64,000 nt of DNA from Mycobacterium sp. DL (GTDB lineage Bacteria; Actinomycetota; Actinomycetes; Mycobacteriales; Mycobacteriaceae): contig NZ_CP155796.1 in the NCBI RefSeq assembly GCF_039729195.1, positions 3,906,001 through 3,970,000 of the forward strand, given 5' to 3'. Below are positions 8,601 through 17,352 of the stretch, in pieces (within the stretch, counting starts at the first letter, position 1; every line of letters starts with the position of its first letter). A model generated the notes under the pieces. The model searched no databases, was not told the DNA's origin, and saw nothing but the letters and a program-made list of their open reading frames with translations. The position numbers and the translations under genes are program-made.

Positions 8601-8905
8601 ATATGTTGGAGCGGTGCGGTGGAGACGAGCGGTGAAGGCCGGGAACGCCAACCGCTAATCGACCGCAGTTCACGACGCCGTGCCGACATGGCGTCCGGCT
8701 CAACGTCACTGACACCTGTTGCTGTGCAGTTCGTTCGGTGATCTGCAGTTCGTCTCCGCTAATCCTTCCCGCACGCATTTTTCCCTGGCCATATTGGGGG
8801 GTCTTTGTCCAGCGGTGGCCGCGTCCAAGCGATCGGTCCACGGAAAATTTCACTGCTGTAGTTATGTGGCTGCTGTTACTAAAGGGGCTAATGTGAGATA
8901 CGTTT

Positions 8906-8924
8906 CTACGTAGGAGATACGTAA
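8906..8924 (+). promoter_or_regulatory. BlaI-type operator (island consensus), NlpC/P60 promoter
   Basis: CTACGTAGGAGATACGTAA fits the 8-3-8 island operator CTAC-N11-GTAG with one mismatch. A further TACGT lies at 8899-8903, giving three TACGT elements in a row. It is about 85 bases upstream of the NlpC/P60 start. Confidence 0.7.
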
Positions 8925-9006
8925 TTGAGTACCGAGCTCACGTTTGCGATTCAGCCGCTATCGGCTTGTGGAAGTAGCTCACCGCGCGGCGCGCCGAGGA
9001 GAAGAC

Positions 9007-9774
9007 ATGGAAGCACACGCCCGGAGCAAGGGTGCACTACCTGCCGGCGCTGACCGCTCTCACCCGGCCGGTACTGCGGGAAGCGTTTGGCGGGTCCCCG
9101 CTGTTATCGCGATGGTTATCCTGATTTCTCTCGTGTGTGCGCCGGTCGCGTCGACCCAACCTGCTGCCGGCCCTTGGGACCCCCTTCTTCCAAAGCGGCC
9201 AAGCGCGGGCGCTCCCGGTGATCCGCTTGCGATCGCCAACGCATCCCTTCAGGCAACGGCGTTGGCGACGCAGACAGCGATGAATATGGGTCGCGATTTT
9301 CTCAGCAGCCTGGGAATCGTCAGTCCCGCCGCAGATCCGTCGACGAGCGTGCGTGGAAATCGCATTAATGGTCCCCAAGCGATCGAGTACGTGATTCGCC
9401 GGGCGGGAACACAAATCGGTGTCCCCTACTCCTGGGGTGGCGGAAGCCTCACCGGTCCAACCCGCGGTGTCGACCAGGGTGCAGGCACTGTCGGCTTTGA
9501 CTGTTCAGGCCTTACGCGGTTCGCCTTCGCCGGCGTCGGAGTGTTGCTGCCGCGGTGGTCCGGTGACCAGTACAACGCTGGGCGAAAGGTGCCACCCTCC
9601 CAAGCGAAGCGGGGCGATCTGCTGTTCTGGGGGCCTGGCGGAAGTCAACACGAGGCGATCTACTTGGGCGGAGGGCAGATGATCGAGGCGCAACGGACTG
9701 GCGTTCCCGTCAAGGTCTCACCAGTGCGCCAAGCCGGGATGACCCCGTACGTTGTTCGGATTATCGAGAGCTGA
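9007..9774 (+). CDS. Secreted NlpC/P60 family peptidase/amidase
   Basis: A 255-residue exported protein: an Arg-containing N-terminus, a hydrophobic signal or anchor (VPAVIAMVILISLVCAPVAS), a linker and a C-terminal NlpC/P60 domain. The catalytic Cys lies in FDCSGLTRF and the His in QHEAIYLGGG. Mycobacterial relatives (the Rip proteins) bind or cut peptidoglycan stem peptides. ATG 9007 follows GAGGAGAAG. An island-type operator lies upstream, so I infer control by the local BlaI. No SH3 or coiled-coil domain is visible, which makes it closer to short RipB/RipD-like proteins than to RipA. Confidence 0.88.
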   Translation: MEAHARSKGALPAGADRSHPAGTAGSVWRVPAVIAMVILISLVCAPVASTQPAAGPWDPLLPKRPSAGAPGDPLAIANASLQATALATQTAMNMGRDFLSSLGIVSPAADPSTSVRGNRINGPQAIEYVIRRAGTQIGVPYSWGGGSLTGPTRGVDQGAGTVGFDCSGLTRFAFAGVGVLLPRWSGDQYNAGRKVPPSQAKRGDLLFWGPGGSQHEAIYLGGGQMIEAQRTGVPVKVSPVRQAGMTPYVVRIIES

Positions 9775-9931
9775 CCGAAATCGGCCATCTTGTCAGTACC
9801 GAGATCATCGCGGGCGCGGCCGTCATGTCGGCGACTTTGTACCGTTAGTCGTCTGTCTCAGTTTTGGTTGACTACTTGCTGGAGTTTGACGCGTTCGCGT
9901 CGGACTTGGCTCCTCCCTTACCTTACGCCGC

Positions 9932-10099
9932 TCAGCTCAGCCCGGCCCGGCCCGGCCCGGCCCGGCCCGGCCCGGAAGCGTAGAACAAGGCCGTCGTACC
10001 GGCAAAGGCGGCGGCCCACAGCACCACGACGATGGCACACAGCATCAGCCACGTCTGCCAATCGATACTGTTGGGGCAGACGCCGAGCACCCACCGCAT
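9932..10099 (-). CDS. Small membrane protein with repeat-encoded C-terminus
   Basis: A 55-residue ORF. ATG 10099 follows a strong AGGAGG site. The protein starts MRWVLGVCPNSIDWQTW, then has one transmembrane helix (LMLCAIVVVLWAAAFAGTTALFY) and a tail GPGRAGPGRAG encoded by seven CCCGG units. It is divergent from the response regulator gene, and a tandem box at 10161-10181 lies between them, so it may belong to the same regulon. The function is unknown. Slippage in the repeat would alter only the last residues. Confidence 0.65.
   Translation of the reverse strand: MRWVLGVCPNSIDWQTWLMLCAIVVVLWAAAFAGTTALFYASGPGRAGPGRAGLS
9941..9975. repeat. Pentanucleotide tandem repeat (CCCGG)7
   Basis: Seven exact CCCGG units lie inside the 3' end of the small membrane protein gene on the opposite strand. 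Unit gain or loss changes the reading frame of its last dozen codons. Confidence 0.95.
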
Positions 10100-10160
10100 G
10101 GGTCGGATCCTCCTGTCACTTTCAGCCTCACGCGCCTGCAGAACGCAACCGGTACGACTC

Positions 10161-10181
10161 CTGTAAAGATCTGTTGAAGAT
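10161..10181 (+). promoter_or_regulatory. Tandem response-regulator box between the small membrane gene and the two-component operon
   Basis: CTGTAAAGAT is followed directly by CTGTTGAAGAT, two direct repeats with 10-base spacing as used by OmpR-type regulators. The same word in the form TGATGAAGA-TT-TGATGAAGA is found before the DUF305 gene. It is about 50 bases upstream of the response regulator. Confidence 0.6.
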
Positions 10182-10230
10182 CGCGCCGTTGCGGCAGTCG
10201 CGCGCCGCCGCGTCCGTATCAGCGGGCACC

Positions 10231-10989
10231 ATGTTCATCATGGAGCACCACCCCCCGGGTACACCGACTGAGCAGGCGAAGGGATACCGCGCCCTGGTTG
10301 TCGACGACGAACTTCCCTTGGCCGAAGTGGTGGCCAGCTATTTGGAACGCGAGCAGTTCGAGGCGGCTGTGGCCGGCAACGGCGTCGATGCGATCGCCGT
10401 CGCCCGCGACCTCGACCCCGATGTCGTCATCCTCGACATCGGCCTGCCCGGCATCGATGGATTGGAAGTCTGCAGACAGATACGCACGTTCTCCGACGCC
10501 TACATCGTCATGCTCACCGCCCGCGACACCGAAATCGACACCGTCCTCGGACTGACCGTCGGCGCCGACGACTACATCACCAAACCCTTCAGCCCCCGCG
10601 AACTCGTCGCGCGCATTCGCGCCATGCTGCGCCGGCCCCGCGTCCTGCAATCGGCCATCGCGACCGCAGAGGCCGACATCGCGCCACCGCGTCGCTTCGG
10701 CCCGCTGAGCATCGACGTCGCTGCACGTGAGGTACGCATCGACGACGAACAGATTCTGTTGACCCGCACAGAGTTCGACATTCTCGAAGCGCTTTCGGGG
10801 CGGCCGGGCAATGTGCTGAGCCGGCGACAACTTCTTGAAACCGTCAGAGACGGACCCTGGGTAGGCAACGAGCATCTCGTCGACGTCCACATCGGCCATC
10901 TGCGGCGCAAACTAGGCGACGATGCAGCCTCTCCGCGCTACATCGCCACCGTGCGAGGGGTGGGATACCGGATGGGGTCGGGACAGTGA
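10231..10989 (+). CDS. OmpR-family response regulator
   Basis: A 252-residue regulator. The receiver domain (about residues 20-140) has acidic residues in VVDDE, the phosphoacceptor Asp in VVILDIGLPG, and the conserved Lys in ITKPF. The C-terminal winged helix (TRTEFDILEAL ... HLVDVHIGHLRRKLG ... IATVRGVGYRM) is OmpR-type. ATG 10231 or 10240 is the start. Its stop overlaps the kinase GTG start by 4 bases. It is probably autoregulated through the tandem box at 10161-10181. The neighbouring DUF305 gene has a matching box, so I infer it regulates that lipoprotein. Confidence 0.92.
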   Translation: MFIMEHHPPGTPTEQAKGYRALVVDDELPLAEVVASYLEREQFEAAVAGNGVDAIAVARDLDPDVVILDIGLPGIDGLEVCRQIRTFSDAYIVMLTARDTEIDTVLGLTVGADDYITKPFSPRELVARIRAMLRRPRVLQSAIATAEADIAPPRRFGPLSIDVAAREVRIDDEQILLTRTEFDILEALSGRPGNVLSRRQLLETVRDGPWVGNEHLVDVHIGHLRRKLGDDAASPRYIATVRGVGYRMGSGQ

Positions 10990-12170
10990 CTCCGGTACGG
11001 GCGGCCACAGCTGGCCGGCGTCGACGGTGGGGTCGTCCAGGTATCGGTTTGCGGCTGCTGGCGGCCCAAACCATTGTGCTGGTAGCCGGGGCCGCGACGA
11101 CCGCGGTGGTGGCCGCCGTCGTCGGTCCTCCCCTATTTCGCGAGCATCTTCACCGCGCGGGGGTGCCGATGAACTCCCCTGAGGAATTCCACGCCGAGGA
11201 GGCCTACGGCTACGCGACGGTGATATCCATCGGGGGCGCCCTGGCGGTGTCGGCGCTGGCCGCGCTTGCCGTCAGCTTCTACGTCAGTCGACGGCTTCAA
11301 CGGTCCATCACCGAGGTTGCGTCCGCCGCCACCCATGTCGCTCAGGGGAATTACGAGATCCGTGTGTCACCACCGCGACTAGGCGACGATTTCGACGCGC
11401 TGTCGACCGCTTTTAACCAGATGGCTTCCCGGCTCCAAGCCGTTGATTCGACAAGACAGCAACTGTTCGGAGACTTGGCGCACGAGATCCGCACACCGGT
11501 CTCGGTGCTGGAGGCCTATATCGAAGCACTCGAAGACGGGGTGCGCACTTTGACTCCGCAGACAGCGGCGATGCTGCGCGACCAGACCCGCCGGCTGGTC
11601 CGGTTTTCCGATGATGTCGCCGCTCTCGCCAAGGCCGAGGAGAGCTCAGTCTCCATGTCGTATAACACCATTGACGTCGACCGCCTGACGCGCCACTGCG
11701 TCGTCGCGGTGAAGGAACGCTACGACAGCAAAGGTGTTGCGCTACGCGTACGTCTTCAGACGACACTCCCGCCGCTGTGGGCCGACCAGCAACGACTCTC
11801 CCAAGTCCTGGGCAACCTGCTGGAAAACGCGCTGCGGCACACGCCTTCCGGCGGCTCGGTCGAACTCAGCTGTGTCCGCGACGGCGACCGGTTGAGCATC
11901 GCCGTCGCCGACACCGGTGAAGGGATTGCCCCCGAGCACGTCACCCGGGTGTTCGAACGGTTTTACCGGGCCGACGCCGCCCGCGATCGCGAGCACGGCG
12001 GTGCCGGTTTAGGGCTCGCCATCGCCAAAGCGCTGGTCGAGGCCCACAGAGGATCCATTTCCGTAGCGAGCGCTGGACTCGGCGCCGGCGCAACATTCAC
12101 CGTCGACTTACCCATAGCCCAGGTACATGCCGACTACTTCCCTGTTACCGCTGCCTCAACACGGGCCTGA
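10986..12170 (+). CDS. Sensor histidine kinase
   Basis: A 394-residue membrane kinase: a transmembrane helix near residues 27-50, a short extracytoplasmic loop of about 35 residues (PLFREHLHRAGVPMNSPEEF, with several His and Glu), a second helix, HAMP, then the catalytic core. H-box DLAHEIRTP, N-box NLLENALRHTP, G boxes DTGEGI and GAGLGLAI are all present. It starts at a GTG overlapping the response regulator stop (GTGA). The short His/Glu/Met sensor loop would suit a metal ion, but the signal is not established. Confidence 0.92.
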   Translation: MTPVRAATAGRRRRWGRPGIGLRLLAAQTIVLVAGAATTAVVAAVVGPPLFREHLHRAGVPMNSPEEFHAEEAYGYATVISIGGALAVSALAALAVSFYVSRRLQRSITEVASAATHVAQGNYEIRVSPPRLGDDFDALSTAFNQMASRLQAVDSTRQQLFGDLAHEIRTPVSVLEAYIEALEDGVRTLTPQTAAMLRDQTRRLVRFSDDVAALAKAEESSVSMSYNTIDVDRLTRHCVVAVKERYDSKGVALRVRLQTTLPPLWADQQRLSQVLGNLLENALRHTPSGGSVELSCVRDGDRLSIAVADTGEGIAPEHVTRVFERFYRADAARDREHGGAGLGLAIAKALVEAHRGSISVASAGLGAGATFTVDLPIAQVHADYFPVTAASTRA

Positions 12171-12189
12171 CCGTCCAGCCCTCGACTCG

Positions 12190-12879
12190 CTACTTGTTCA
12201 GCATCCCCTGCATCGTGTCGATCTCCGCTTGCTGAGAAGACACAATGTTGCGCGCCATTTCGACCGCCGCCGGGAACTGGCCGATCTCAATCTCTTCTTG
12301 CGCCATCATGATTGCGCCCTTGTGATGGGCAATCATCTGCGTCAAGAAGAGTCGGCTCGCCTCCGCACCCTGCGCGTTCTGCAGCGCAGCCATGTCGACT
12401 TCCGACATCATGCCGTGGTCGCCGCTACCCATACCCGGCATATCGCCCATGTCGCCGCTAGGCATCTGGTGGCCGGGCATATCGTGGCCAGGCATTGCGG
12501 CGCCGGTCGGCGCAGGTGCAGGCGAGGACGACGCTCCCCACTCCTGAAGCCAGCCCTGCATCTGCTCGATCTCAGGGCCTTGAGCGTTCTTGATTTCGTT
12601 TGCCAGTGAGATGACCTCGGGATCGATGCTCTGCTTGCCGAGAAGCATGTCAGTCATCTCGATCGCCTGCTGGTGATGAGGAATCATGCCCTGGGCGAAG
12701 GTCACATCAGCGTCGTTGTGGGTAGCGTCGCTGCTGGTAGCGCTCGGCGATGCCGATGCGGCTGCCGAGGTGCTGCTGGGCGAAGGCTGAGAGTCCGTTG
12801 TCGCATTCGAACAGGCGCCGATTACCAAGGCCGACGCCGCTAGAGCTGCAAACCCAATTCCGAATCGCTTGTGCTGCAT
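12190..12879 (-). CDS. DUF305 domain lipoprotein
   Basis: A 229-residue exported protein. The signal peptide ends in a lipobox (ASALVIGAC), followed by a Ser/Thr/Ala linker and two DUF305 halves, each with a paired-His motif: FAQGMIPHHQQAIEM and FLTQMIAHHKGAIMM. Between them is a Met/His/Gly-rich segment (PGHDMPGHQMP), a likely Cu or Ag binding stretch. AGAAGGGATG precedes ATG 12879. It is convergent with the histidine kinase. Tandem boxes at 12986-13005 resemble those before the response regulator. DUF305 proteins are usual in copper-resistance clusters; direct metal binding here is inference. Confidence 0.9.
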   Translation of the reverse strand: MQHKRFGIGFAALAASALVIGACSNATTDSQPSPSSTSAAASASPSATSSDATHNDADVTFAQGMIPHHQQAIEMTDMLLGKQSIDPEVISLANEIKNAQGPEIEQMQGWLQEWGASSSPAPAPTGAAMPGHDMPGHQMPSGDMGDMPGMGSGDHGMMSEVDMAALQNAQGAEASRLFLTQMIAHHKGAIMMAQEEIEIGQFPAAVEMARNIVSSQQAEIDTMQGMLNK

Positions 12880-12985
12880 CGCACATCCCTTCTCAAACAT
12901 GTGGTGACACCAGACGTCCACAGGGCGAGCGCTCTCGCCGCCTCGGTCCAGCCTCAAGAACCCGAATATGGGTCGGCTCGTATTC

Positions 12986-13005
12986 TGATGAAGATTTGAT
13001 GAAGA
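12986..13005 (-). promoter_or_regulatory. Tandem response-regulator box upstream of the DUF305 gene
   Basis: TGATGAAGA occurs twice with an 11-base period, at 12986-12994 and 12997-13005, about 110 bases upstream of the DUF305 start. It resembles the box at 10161-10181. Confidence 0.6.
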
Positions 13006-13015
13006 CGCTCCCCGG

Positions 13016-13375
13016 TTGGCTTTCAAGGCCTGGGTCTTCAGGCGGTTAGGTTTCGTGTTGGCGCTCAGCGGCTTCGCCGGGACGTTGTATGCACAGAACG
13101 ACATGGGCGATTCGTGGCGGGTGGGCGTCAATGCGCAGGAGTCCACGACGCACACACGCAGCGGTGCATTCGCGTTCGTGCGCAATCCCGAACGTCCTGG
13201 CGCTGGCTGCACACATTCCTCTGATCGTGGCGATCCGAATTGCGAGTAGGCGTGTTGGAGCCCTACGAGGTACTCCCGCACTGAGGACGCCTACCGGTCC
13301 CACGGTCCAGCCGTCGGCCGGTTTGTTCCCGTACTGGGACACTTTGTTAGGGGCCGCGAGGGATGGGTCCCGCTA
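13016..13375 (+). pseudogene. Decayed ICMT-family methyltransferase
   Basis: One frame reads LYAQNDMGDSWRVGVNAQES and GAFAFVRNP, closely matching LWAQESMGDSWRIGVDAGET and MFGWVRNP of the intact gene at 7170-7793. The frame then breaks. Another frame continues with EDAYRSHGPAVGRFVPVLG, matching the family C-terminus. At least one frameshift and the loss of the N-terminal helices make it non-functional. Its end overlaps the convergent beta-lactamase-like gene. Confidence 0.75.
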
Positions 13376-14164
13376 AGCGGGCGAAAGCAGAATCTGCGCC
13401 AGCCGGGTGGTCGTTTCCACACCATCGTCGTAGCCGCCTTCCCCGTTGAGCGAGTTCATGATCGCCAATGTATAGCGCTGCTGAGGGCCGGCGAAACCGA
13501 CGCTGTTGACGACCCAGCCGCCCTGTTCTTGCGACCACCCGTTCTTGTTTCCGGGAGTCATGGCCGGGCCCGCTCCCCACACGCCCCATTGCTGGTTGGC
13601 GTCGAGGTGCTGCATCTCCGACACGATGGCCGCGGTCTGGGCCGCAGGCAAACTGGTGAGCGTGTAGTTCATCAGCCGGTCGAGGTCGTCGCTCGTGGCC
13701 TTCTGAAAACCCCAGTACGGGTACGTGCCGCTGAATCCCTGCTGGGGTTGCAGGCTGGTGAGTCCGTACGCGGCGAAATTGCGGTTGAATGCCATGTTGT
13801 CGGGTCCGCTGTAGCGTTCCCAAAGCGTATCTGCAGCATCGCTGTCCGATGAGTGCATCATGTCGACCATGAGTTGGCGATCAGCCGGGGTCAAGGTGAT
13901 CTTGCCGGCATGTGCCCGAGTCAGCAGGTCGACCACCATCGCCAGCTTTATGGTGGATGCGGTCCACATCATCGTGGTAGCCGCGTTGTTTCGGTGAGCC
14001 TGTCCGGTCGTCCGGTCGCGAAGCACATACCCGACCGTGCCCGGACGAGTGGCGAGGTAGGCGTCTGCCTGCGCGATGCGCTGTCCGATCTCAGCGGCCG
14101 CCACAGGCGCAGGCACGAAGAGCAATACGGTCATAGCGACGAGGCCGGTGACGACGGTCTTCAC
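13373..14164 (-). CDS. Class A beta-lactamase-like serine hydrolase, exported
   Basis: A 263-residue protein with a clear signal peptide (VTGLVAMTVLLFVPAPVAAA). The active-site SxxK is STIK in MMWTASTIKLAMV. HSSDSDAAD is in the position of the SDN loop, and PGNKNGW stands where KTG is usual. These substitutions mean that beta-lactam hydrolysis cannot be assumed; a D,D-peptidase-like or degenerate role is possible. The gene lies between DUF305 and the CopD-CtaG gene and has an operator-like site at 14228-14246. I keep the call at family level. Confidence 0.78.
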   Translation of the reverse strand: MKTVVTGLVAMTVLLFVPAPVAAAEIGQRIAQADAYLATRPGTVGYVLRDRTTGQAHRNNAATTMMWTASTIKLAMVVDLLTRAHAGKITLTPADRQLMVDMMHSSDSDAADTLWERYSGPDNMAFNRNFAAYGLTSLQPQQGFSGTYPYWGFQKATSDDLDRLMNYTLTSLPAAQTAAIVSEMQHLDANQQWGVWGAGPAMTPGNKNGWSQEQGGWVVNSVGFAGPQQRYTLAIMNSLNGEGGYDDGVETTTRLAQILLSPA

Positions 14165-14227
14165 GTGCGTAGCTTGTCAGCCCCAGTGGCAATCATGGCC
14201 GACGGCACGCCGTGTAAGCCTCGATTC

Positions 14228-14246
14228 CTACTACCCATCTCCGTAC
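14228..14246 (-). promoter_or_regulatory. Possible BlaI-type operator upstream of the beta-lactamase-like gene
   Basis: CTACTACCCATCTCCGTAC matches CTAC-N11-GTAG with one mismatch in the last arm. It is 64 bases upstream of the gene start. It is weaker than the other copies. Confidence 0.4.
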
Positions 14247-14402
14247 GTGCAGGCTGATGACGACTGGGGCGCTGTCGCGGGTAGACGTGTGACGCCGGCT
14301 CGTTGTCCCGTTCGGCGTACGCGGCGTGTCGCGCAGTAATCATCTGCTACAGAAGGGCGCCGTCGTGATGCGTCCGTCCTTCTGACAATGCGGTCCTTGT
14401 CG

Positions 14403-16340
14403 TCACGAGCCCGGGCTTGGCGCGGCCGCTCTCTGCTCAATCGCGGTCGAGCGGCGGCGCTGGAGGATCAGCACCGCAAGCGCCACCCCCACTGCCAGAA
14501 GCCCGCCGGCAGCGATTATTTGGCCTCCCAGCCGCTGGTCGCCGAGCAAGTCCGCATGCCAGCTCAGCTTCAAGGAGCGGTAGAAGACGGCGCCGAGAAC
14601 CTCGCGCATGTTCATCACCACGACCCCGGCAATGACGAACTGCGAAAGCCCGAACAACAGGATCGCGATCCGGCGCCGCTTGGGCATCAACCGTGGCACC
14701 GGCTCGACACCGCTGACGGCGGCGAAGAACAGCGAACCGCTGACTAAGAAGTACCCGATCATCAGCATGTGCGAGGCGTGTTCGCTCACGGCGGCATCGA
14801 ACACCACTTGGAGGCAAAGCCCGTAGACGCCCACCACGAGAAGTGCCAGCGCCGTCCACGGATGCGCGATGAAACGCACGAGTGACGAATTCAGCGCGCT
14901 GACAAGCCATTCGCGAGGTCCGGGCACCCCGCTGGGATCGACTGCCTGCAATGCCTTCAGCGCGAGGGTTACCGGTGCGCCCTGCACGAGCAACACCGGC
15001 ACCACTATCGTGAGCATCAATTGAGCGACAGCGTGCATGCTGAACATTGCCGCCATGTACATGCCAAGCCCCGATGAAGTGGCGAACAGCAAAGCGAGGC
15101 AACCGATCAGCCACGATACGGTGCGCCGCATTGACCACGGGGCTCCGCGGTGAGCCAGCCGATACACCGCAGCAAGGTATATGCCGGCCATGACTAACGC
15201 AGCCGTGCCGAAGATCAGGTCGAATCGCCATTCGAGGAACACCCACGCGATCGTCGGCGGCTCGGCGAGAGCGAAGCCGAGCGCAGCCTCGGCCGGAAGT
15301 GGTTCGCGCGTCGCGGGCGGCGGTGGCGTGCGACCTAACCCGACCGCCACTCCAATTGCGACGCCAAACAGGGCGGCTTCTGTGAGTGCGAGCCGCAGCA
15401 GGGGTCTGCGCGACGTCGGATCATGCTGCAGCGCAACGATCGACGTCCGTCGCTGTCGCCAGCCGATCGCACCGAGGCCGACCAGCGCCGTCACCTTCCC
15501 CACGAGGAGGAGTCCGTAGCTGCTGTCCAGCATGGTCGACACGTCGATCCGGACCGCCGCGTTGATGATTCCGCTCACGGCCATCGCCGCGAAGCACCAC
15601 AGCGCCAGACCCGAGAACCGCCGGGCGGCGATGTCGGTGTGGCTGCCGTCTCGCAGCGTGTGCACGAGCAGCGCCAGCAATCCGCCCGCCCACAATGTCC
15701 CGGCAACCAGGTGAATGATCAGACTGTTAGTCGCGATGTCGTGTGAGCCGCCCGATGAGGAGTGCCCCGTGACGGCCAGCGGCATCAACGTCATCAGGCC
15801 GCCCGCCAGCATTGCGGGAGTCCACGACCAGCGCAACACCGTCAGGCTCGCTACGGCGACGAACGCCGCCAGAATCGAGGTGGTGCGCCATGCCGCGCTG
15901 GTTTCGACGAGGTCGGCCGCCGACCATATGTCCAGCGGTGTGAGTTTGGTCAGCGGCACCCCCGACACGTCGGAGACCGTCAACGCCACCAACAGCGCAG
16001 CGCACACAGCCCAAACCGCACAAGCGGCACCGCCGACCCGAAGCGCCCGATAACCGCCGACGTCGAGCACTCCACCGGGCTGCGGCGGCACGAGGAACGC
16101 CGCGAACAGGAAGTGTCCGATCGCCACCACCGCAGCAATCTCTCCGGCGGCACGCACGAAGGACAGGCCGTAGGTAGTGAAGGGCCCCGGATCGCTGAGA
16201 CCGGTCACCGCAAGTACCTCAGGCAGTGCCAACGCGCCGATCACGGCAGCTGTAACGCCCGAAATCATTGCGACACCGAGCAATACAGCCCGCACCATCC
16301 AGCGTCGGGGAGCGACAGAGGTGGCCATCACCTCCCCCAT
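14403..16340 (-). CDS. Fused CopD copper-uptake domain and CtaG (caa3-type oxidase assembly) protein
   Basis: A 645-residue polytopic membrane protein with many helices. The N-terminal half (to about residue 330) resembles CopD, with TGHSSSGGSHDIATNSLIIHLVAGTLWAGGL carrying copper-ligand-type His residues. The C-terminal half is CtaG/caa3_CtaG, with MYMAAMFSMHAVAQLML and SEHASHMLMIGYFLVSG. The same fusion occurs in M. tuberculosis Rv0102. It probably moves copper across the membrane and delivers it to the CuB site of CtaD. It follows ccdA by about 100 bases on the same strand and so shares that promoter. Confidence 0.9.
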   Translation of the reverse strand: MGEVMATSVAPRRWMVRAVLLGVAMISGVTAAVIGALALPEVLAVTGLSDPGPFTTYGLSFVRAAGEIAAVVAIGHFLFAAFLVPPQPGGVLDVGGYRALRVGGAACAVWAVCAALLVALTVSDVSGVPLTKLTPLDIWSAADLVETSAAWRTTSILAAFVAVASLTVLRWSWTPAMLAGGLMTLMPLAVTGHSSSGGSHDIATNSLIIHLVAGTLWAGGLLALLVHTLRDGSHTDIAARRFSGLALWCFAAMAVSGIINAAVRIDVSTMLDSSYGLLLVGKVTALVGLGAIGWRQRRTSIVALQHDPTSRRPLLRLALTEAALFGVAIGVAVGLGRTPPPPATREPLPAEAALGFALAEPPTIAWVFLEWRFDLIFGTAALVMAGIYLAAVYRLAHRGAPWSMRRTVSWLIGCLALLFATSSGLGMYMAAMFSMHAVAQLMLTIVVPVLLVQGAPVTLALKALQAVDPSGVPGPREWLVSALNSSLVRFIAHPWTALALLVVGVYGLCLQVVFDAAVSEHASHMLMIGYFLVSGSLFFAAVSGVEPVPRLMPKRRRIAILLFGLSQFVIAGVVVMNMREVLGAVFYRSLKLSWHADLLGDQRLGGQIIAAGGLLAVGVALAVLILQRRRSTAIEQRAAAPSPGS

Positions 16341-16442
16341 TCCGATCGCGCGGTGTCTTCGCCGTCACGACTCCGGCGCGTCACAGGTAACACGCCTGTC
16401 CCCGGACAGCGCGGCGGTGCGGCGCGCCCGAAAGCGACTGCG

Positions 16443-17225
16443 TCATATCGGCAGTGTGGTGTTGCTGACGAACGCATCGCGTATCCACGACACCACCTCG
16501 TTCCACAGCCCGGTCAGCAGCGCTATGCCGACCGCGACGAGGAGCACGCCGCCGAAGACCTTAATACGCCGGGTGTTTCGTCGCAGCCAGCCCAGCGCCC
16601 TCATTGCCCGTCCGGATGCCACCGCGAATAGCACGAACGGAGCGCCCAGGCCCACACAGTAGGCGACGACGAGCGCGATTCCGCGCGCGACGTTGGGCCC
16701 CTCGGTGGCAGATGCGACGGCGATGACGCCCGTGAGCGTCGGTCCCAAACAGGGGGTCCAGCCCAGCCCGAACACCGCCCCGAGGAGCGGTGCACCCCAT
16801 AGTGTGGACAACGTCGTGGGCGTAAACCGTGCGTCGCGTTGCAGCGCGGGGAAGAAACCCATGAACACCAGACCCATCACGATCGTGACGACTCCGCCGA
16901 TGCGCTGCAACATCACCCCATTAGAGATGATCGTCGTGGTCAGACCGAGAATCGCGACCGTTCCCATCAGGAACACCGCCGTGAACCCGACAACGAACAA
17001 CCCCGCGGCCCCCGCCACCCGCAGACGTGCCCTGGACAGCGGCTGGGCACGCGCTTGATCATCCACGCCGACCACCGCGGCCAGGTAAGAGAGATAGCCG
17101 GGTACGAGAGGGACGACGCAGGGCGAGGCGAACGACACCAACCCGGCCAAAGCCGACACGAATACCGCGAGGAGAACATTTCCAGACGTAGCGATCGCGG
17201 TGACACCATCCACGAAGTCCGACAC
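16443..17225 (-). CDS. ccdA: Cytochrome c biogenesis protein CcdA
   Basis: A 260-residue membrane protein with six predicted helices of the DsbD/CcdA type. The two redox cysteines lie in [13 protein letters not shown] and [13 protein letters not shown]. It carries reducing power from cytoplasmic thioredoxin to extracytoplasmic thiol proteins such as the TlpA-like and DsbA-like products of this island. I prefer GTG 17225 because the length then matches Rv0527-type proteins; an ATG at 17267 is possible. It is divergent from the L,D-transpeptidase gene, and both share the operator at 17305-17323. Confidence 0.9.
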   Translation of the reverse strand: MSDFVDGVTAIATSGNVLLAVFVSALAGLVSFASPCVVPLVPGYLSYLAAVVGVDDQARAQPLSRARLRVAGAAGLFVVGFTAVFLMGTVAILGLTTTIISNGVMLQRIGGVVTIVMGLVFMGFFPALQRDARFTPTTLSTLWGAPLLGAVFGLGWTPCLGPTLTGVIAVASATEGPNVARGIALVVAYCVGLGAPFVLFAVASGRAMRALGWLRRNTRRIKVFGGVLLVAVGIALLTGLWNEVVSWIRDAFVSNTTLPI

Positions 17226-17304
17226 CCTTTCGTACCCACCGGTCCGACATCGCTCGACAACGATCAAGGTCCGCGGCCATAGTGCCGCGTCCGTTTCCCA
17301 TCAT

Positions 17305-17323
17305 CTACTATGGAGCTACGTAG
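17305..17323. promoter_or_regulatory. BlaI-type operator shared by divergent ccdA and ldt genes
   Basis: CTACTATGGAGCTACGTAG is an exact CTAC-N11-GTAG site in the 127-base gap between ccdA and the L,D-transpeptidase. It lies 30 bases before the ldt start and would control both transcripts. Confidence 0.78.
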
Positions 17324-17352
17324 CAACAAATTGCTTGAGGGAGGAGGTCCGC

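Larger units (their letters stand above)
8564..9006. other. Divergent intergenic region with two operator-like sites
   Basis: This region separates the minus-strand cyclase-YHS gene from the plus-strand NlpC/P60 gene. It holds the ATGCGCAT dyad next to the cyclase start and the CTAC-N11-GTAA operator with repeated TACGT elements near 8899-8924. I see no convincing gene in between. Confidence 0.6.

Noticed and set aside
14403..17282. Long plus-strand ORFs opposite the CopD-CtaG and CcdA genes
   Set aside because: They are mirror frames of membrane protein genes with His/Arg/Gln-rich products and no family features.
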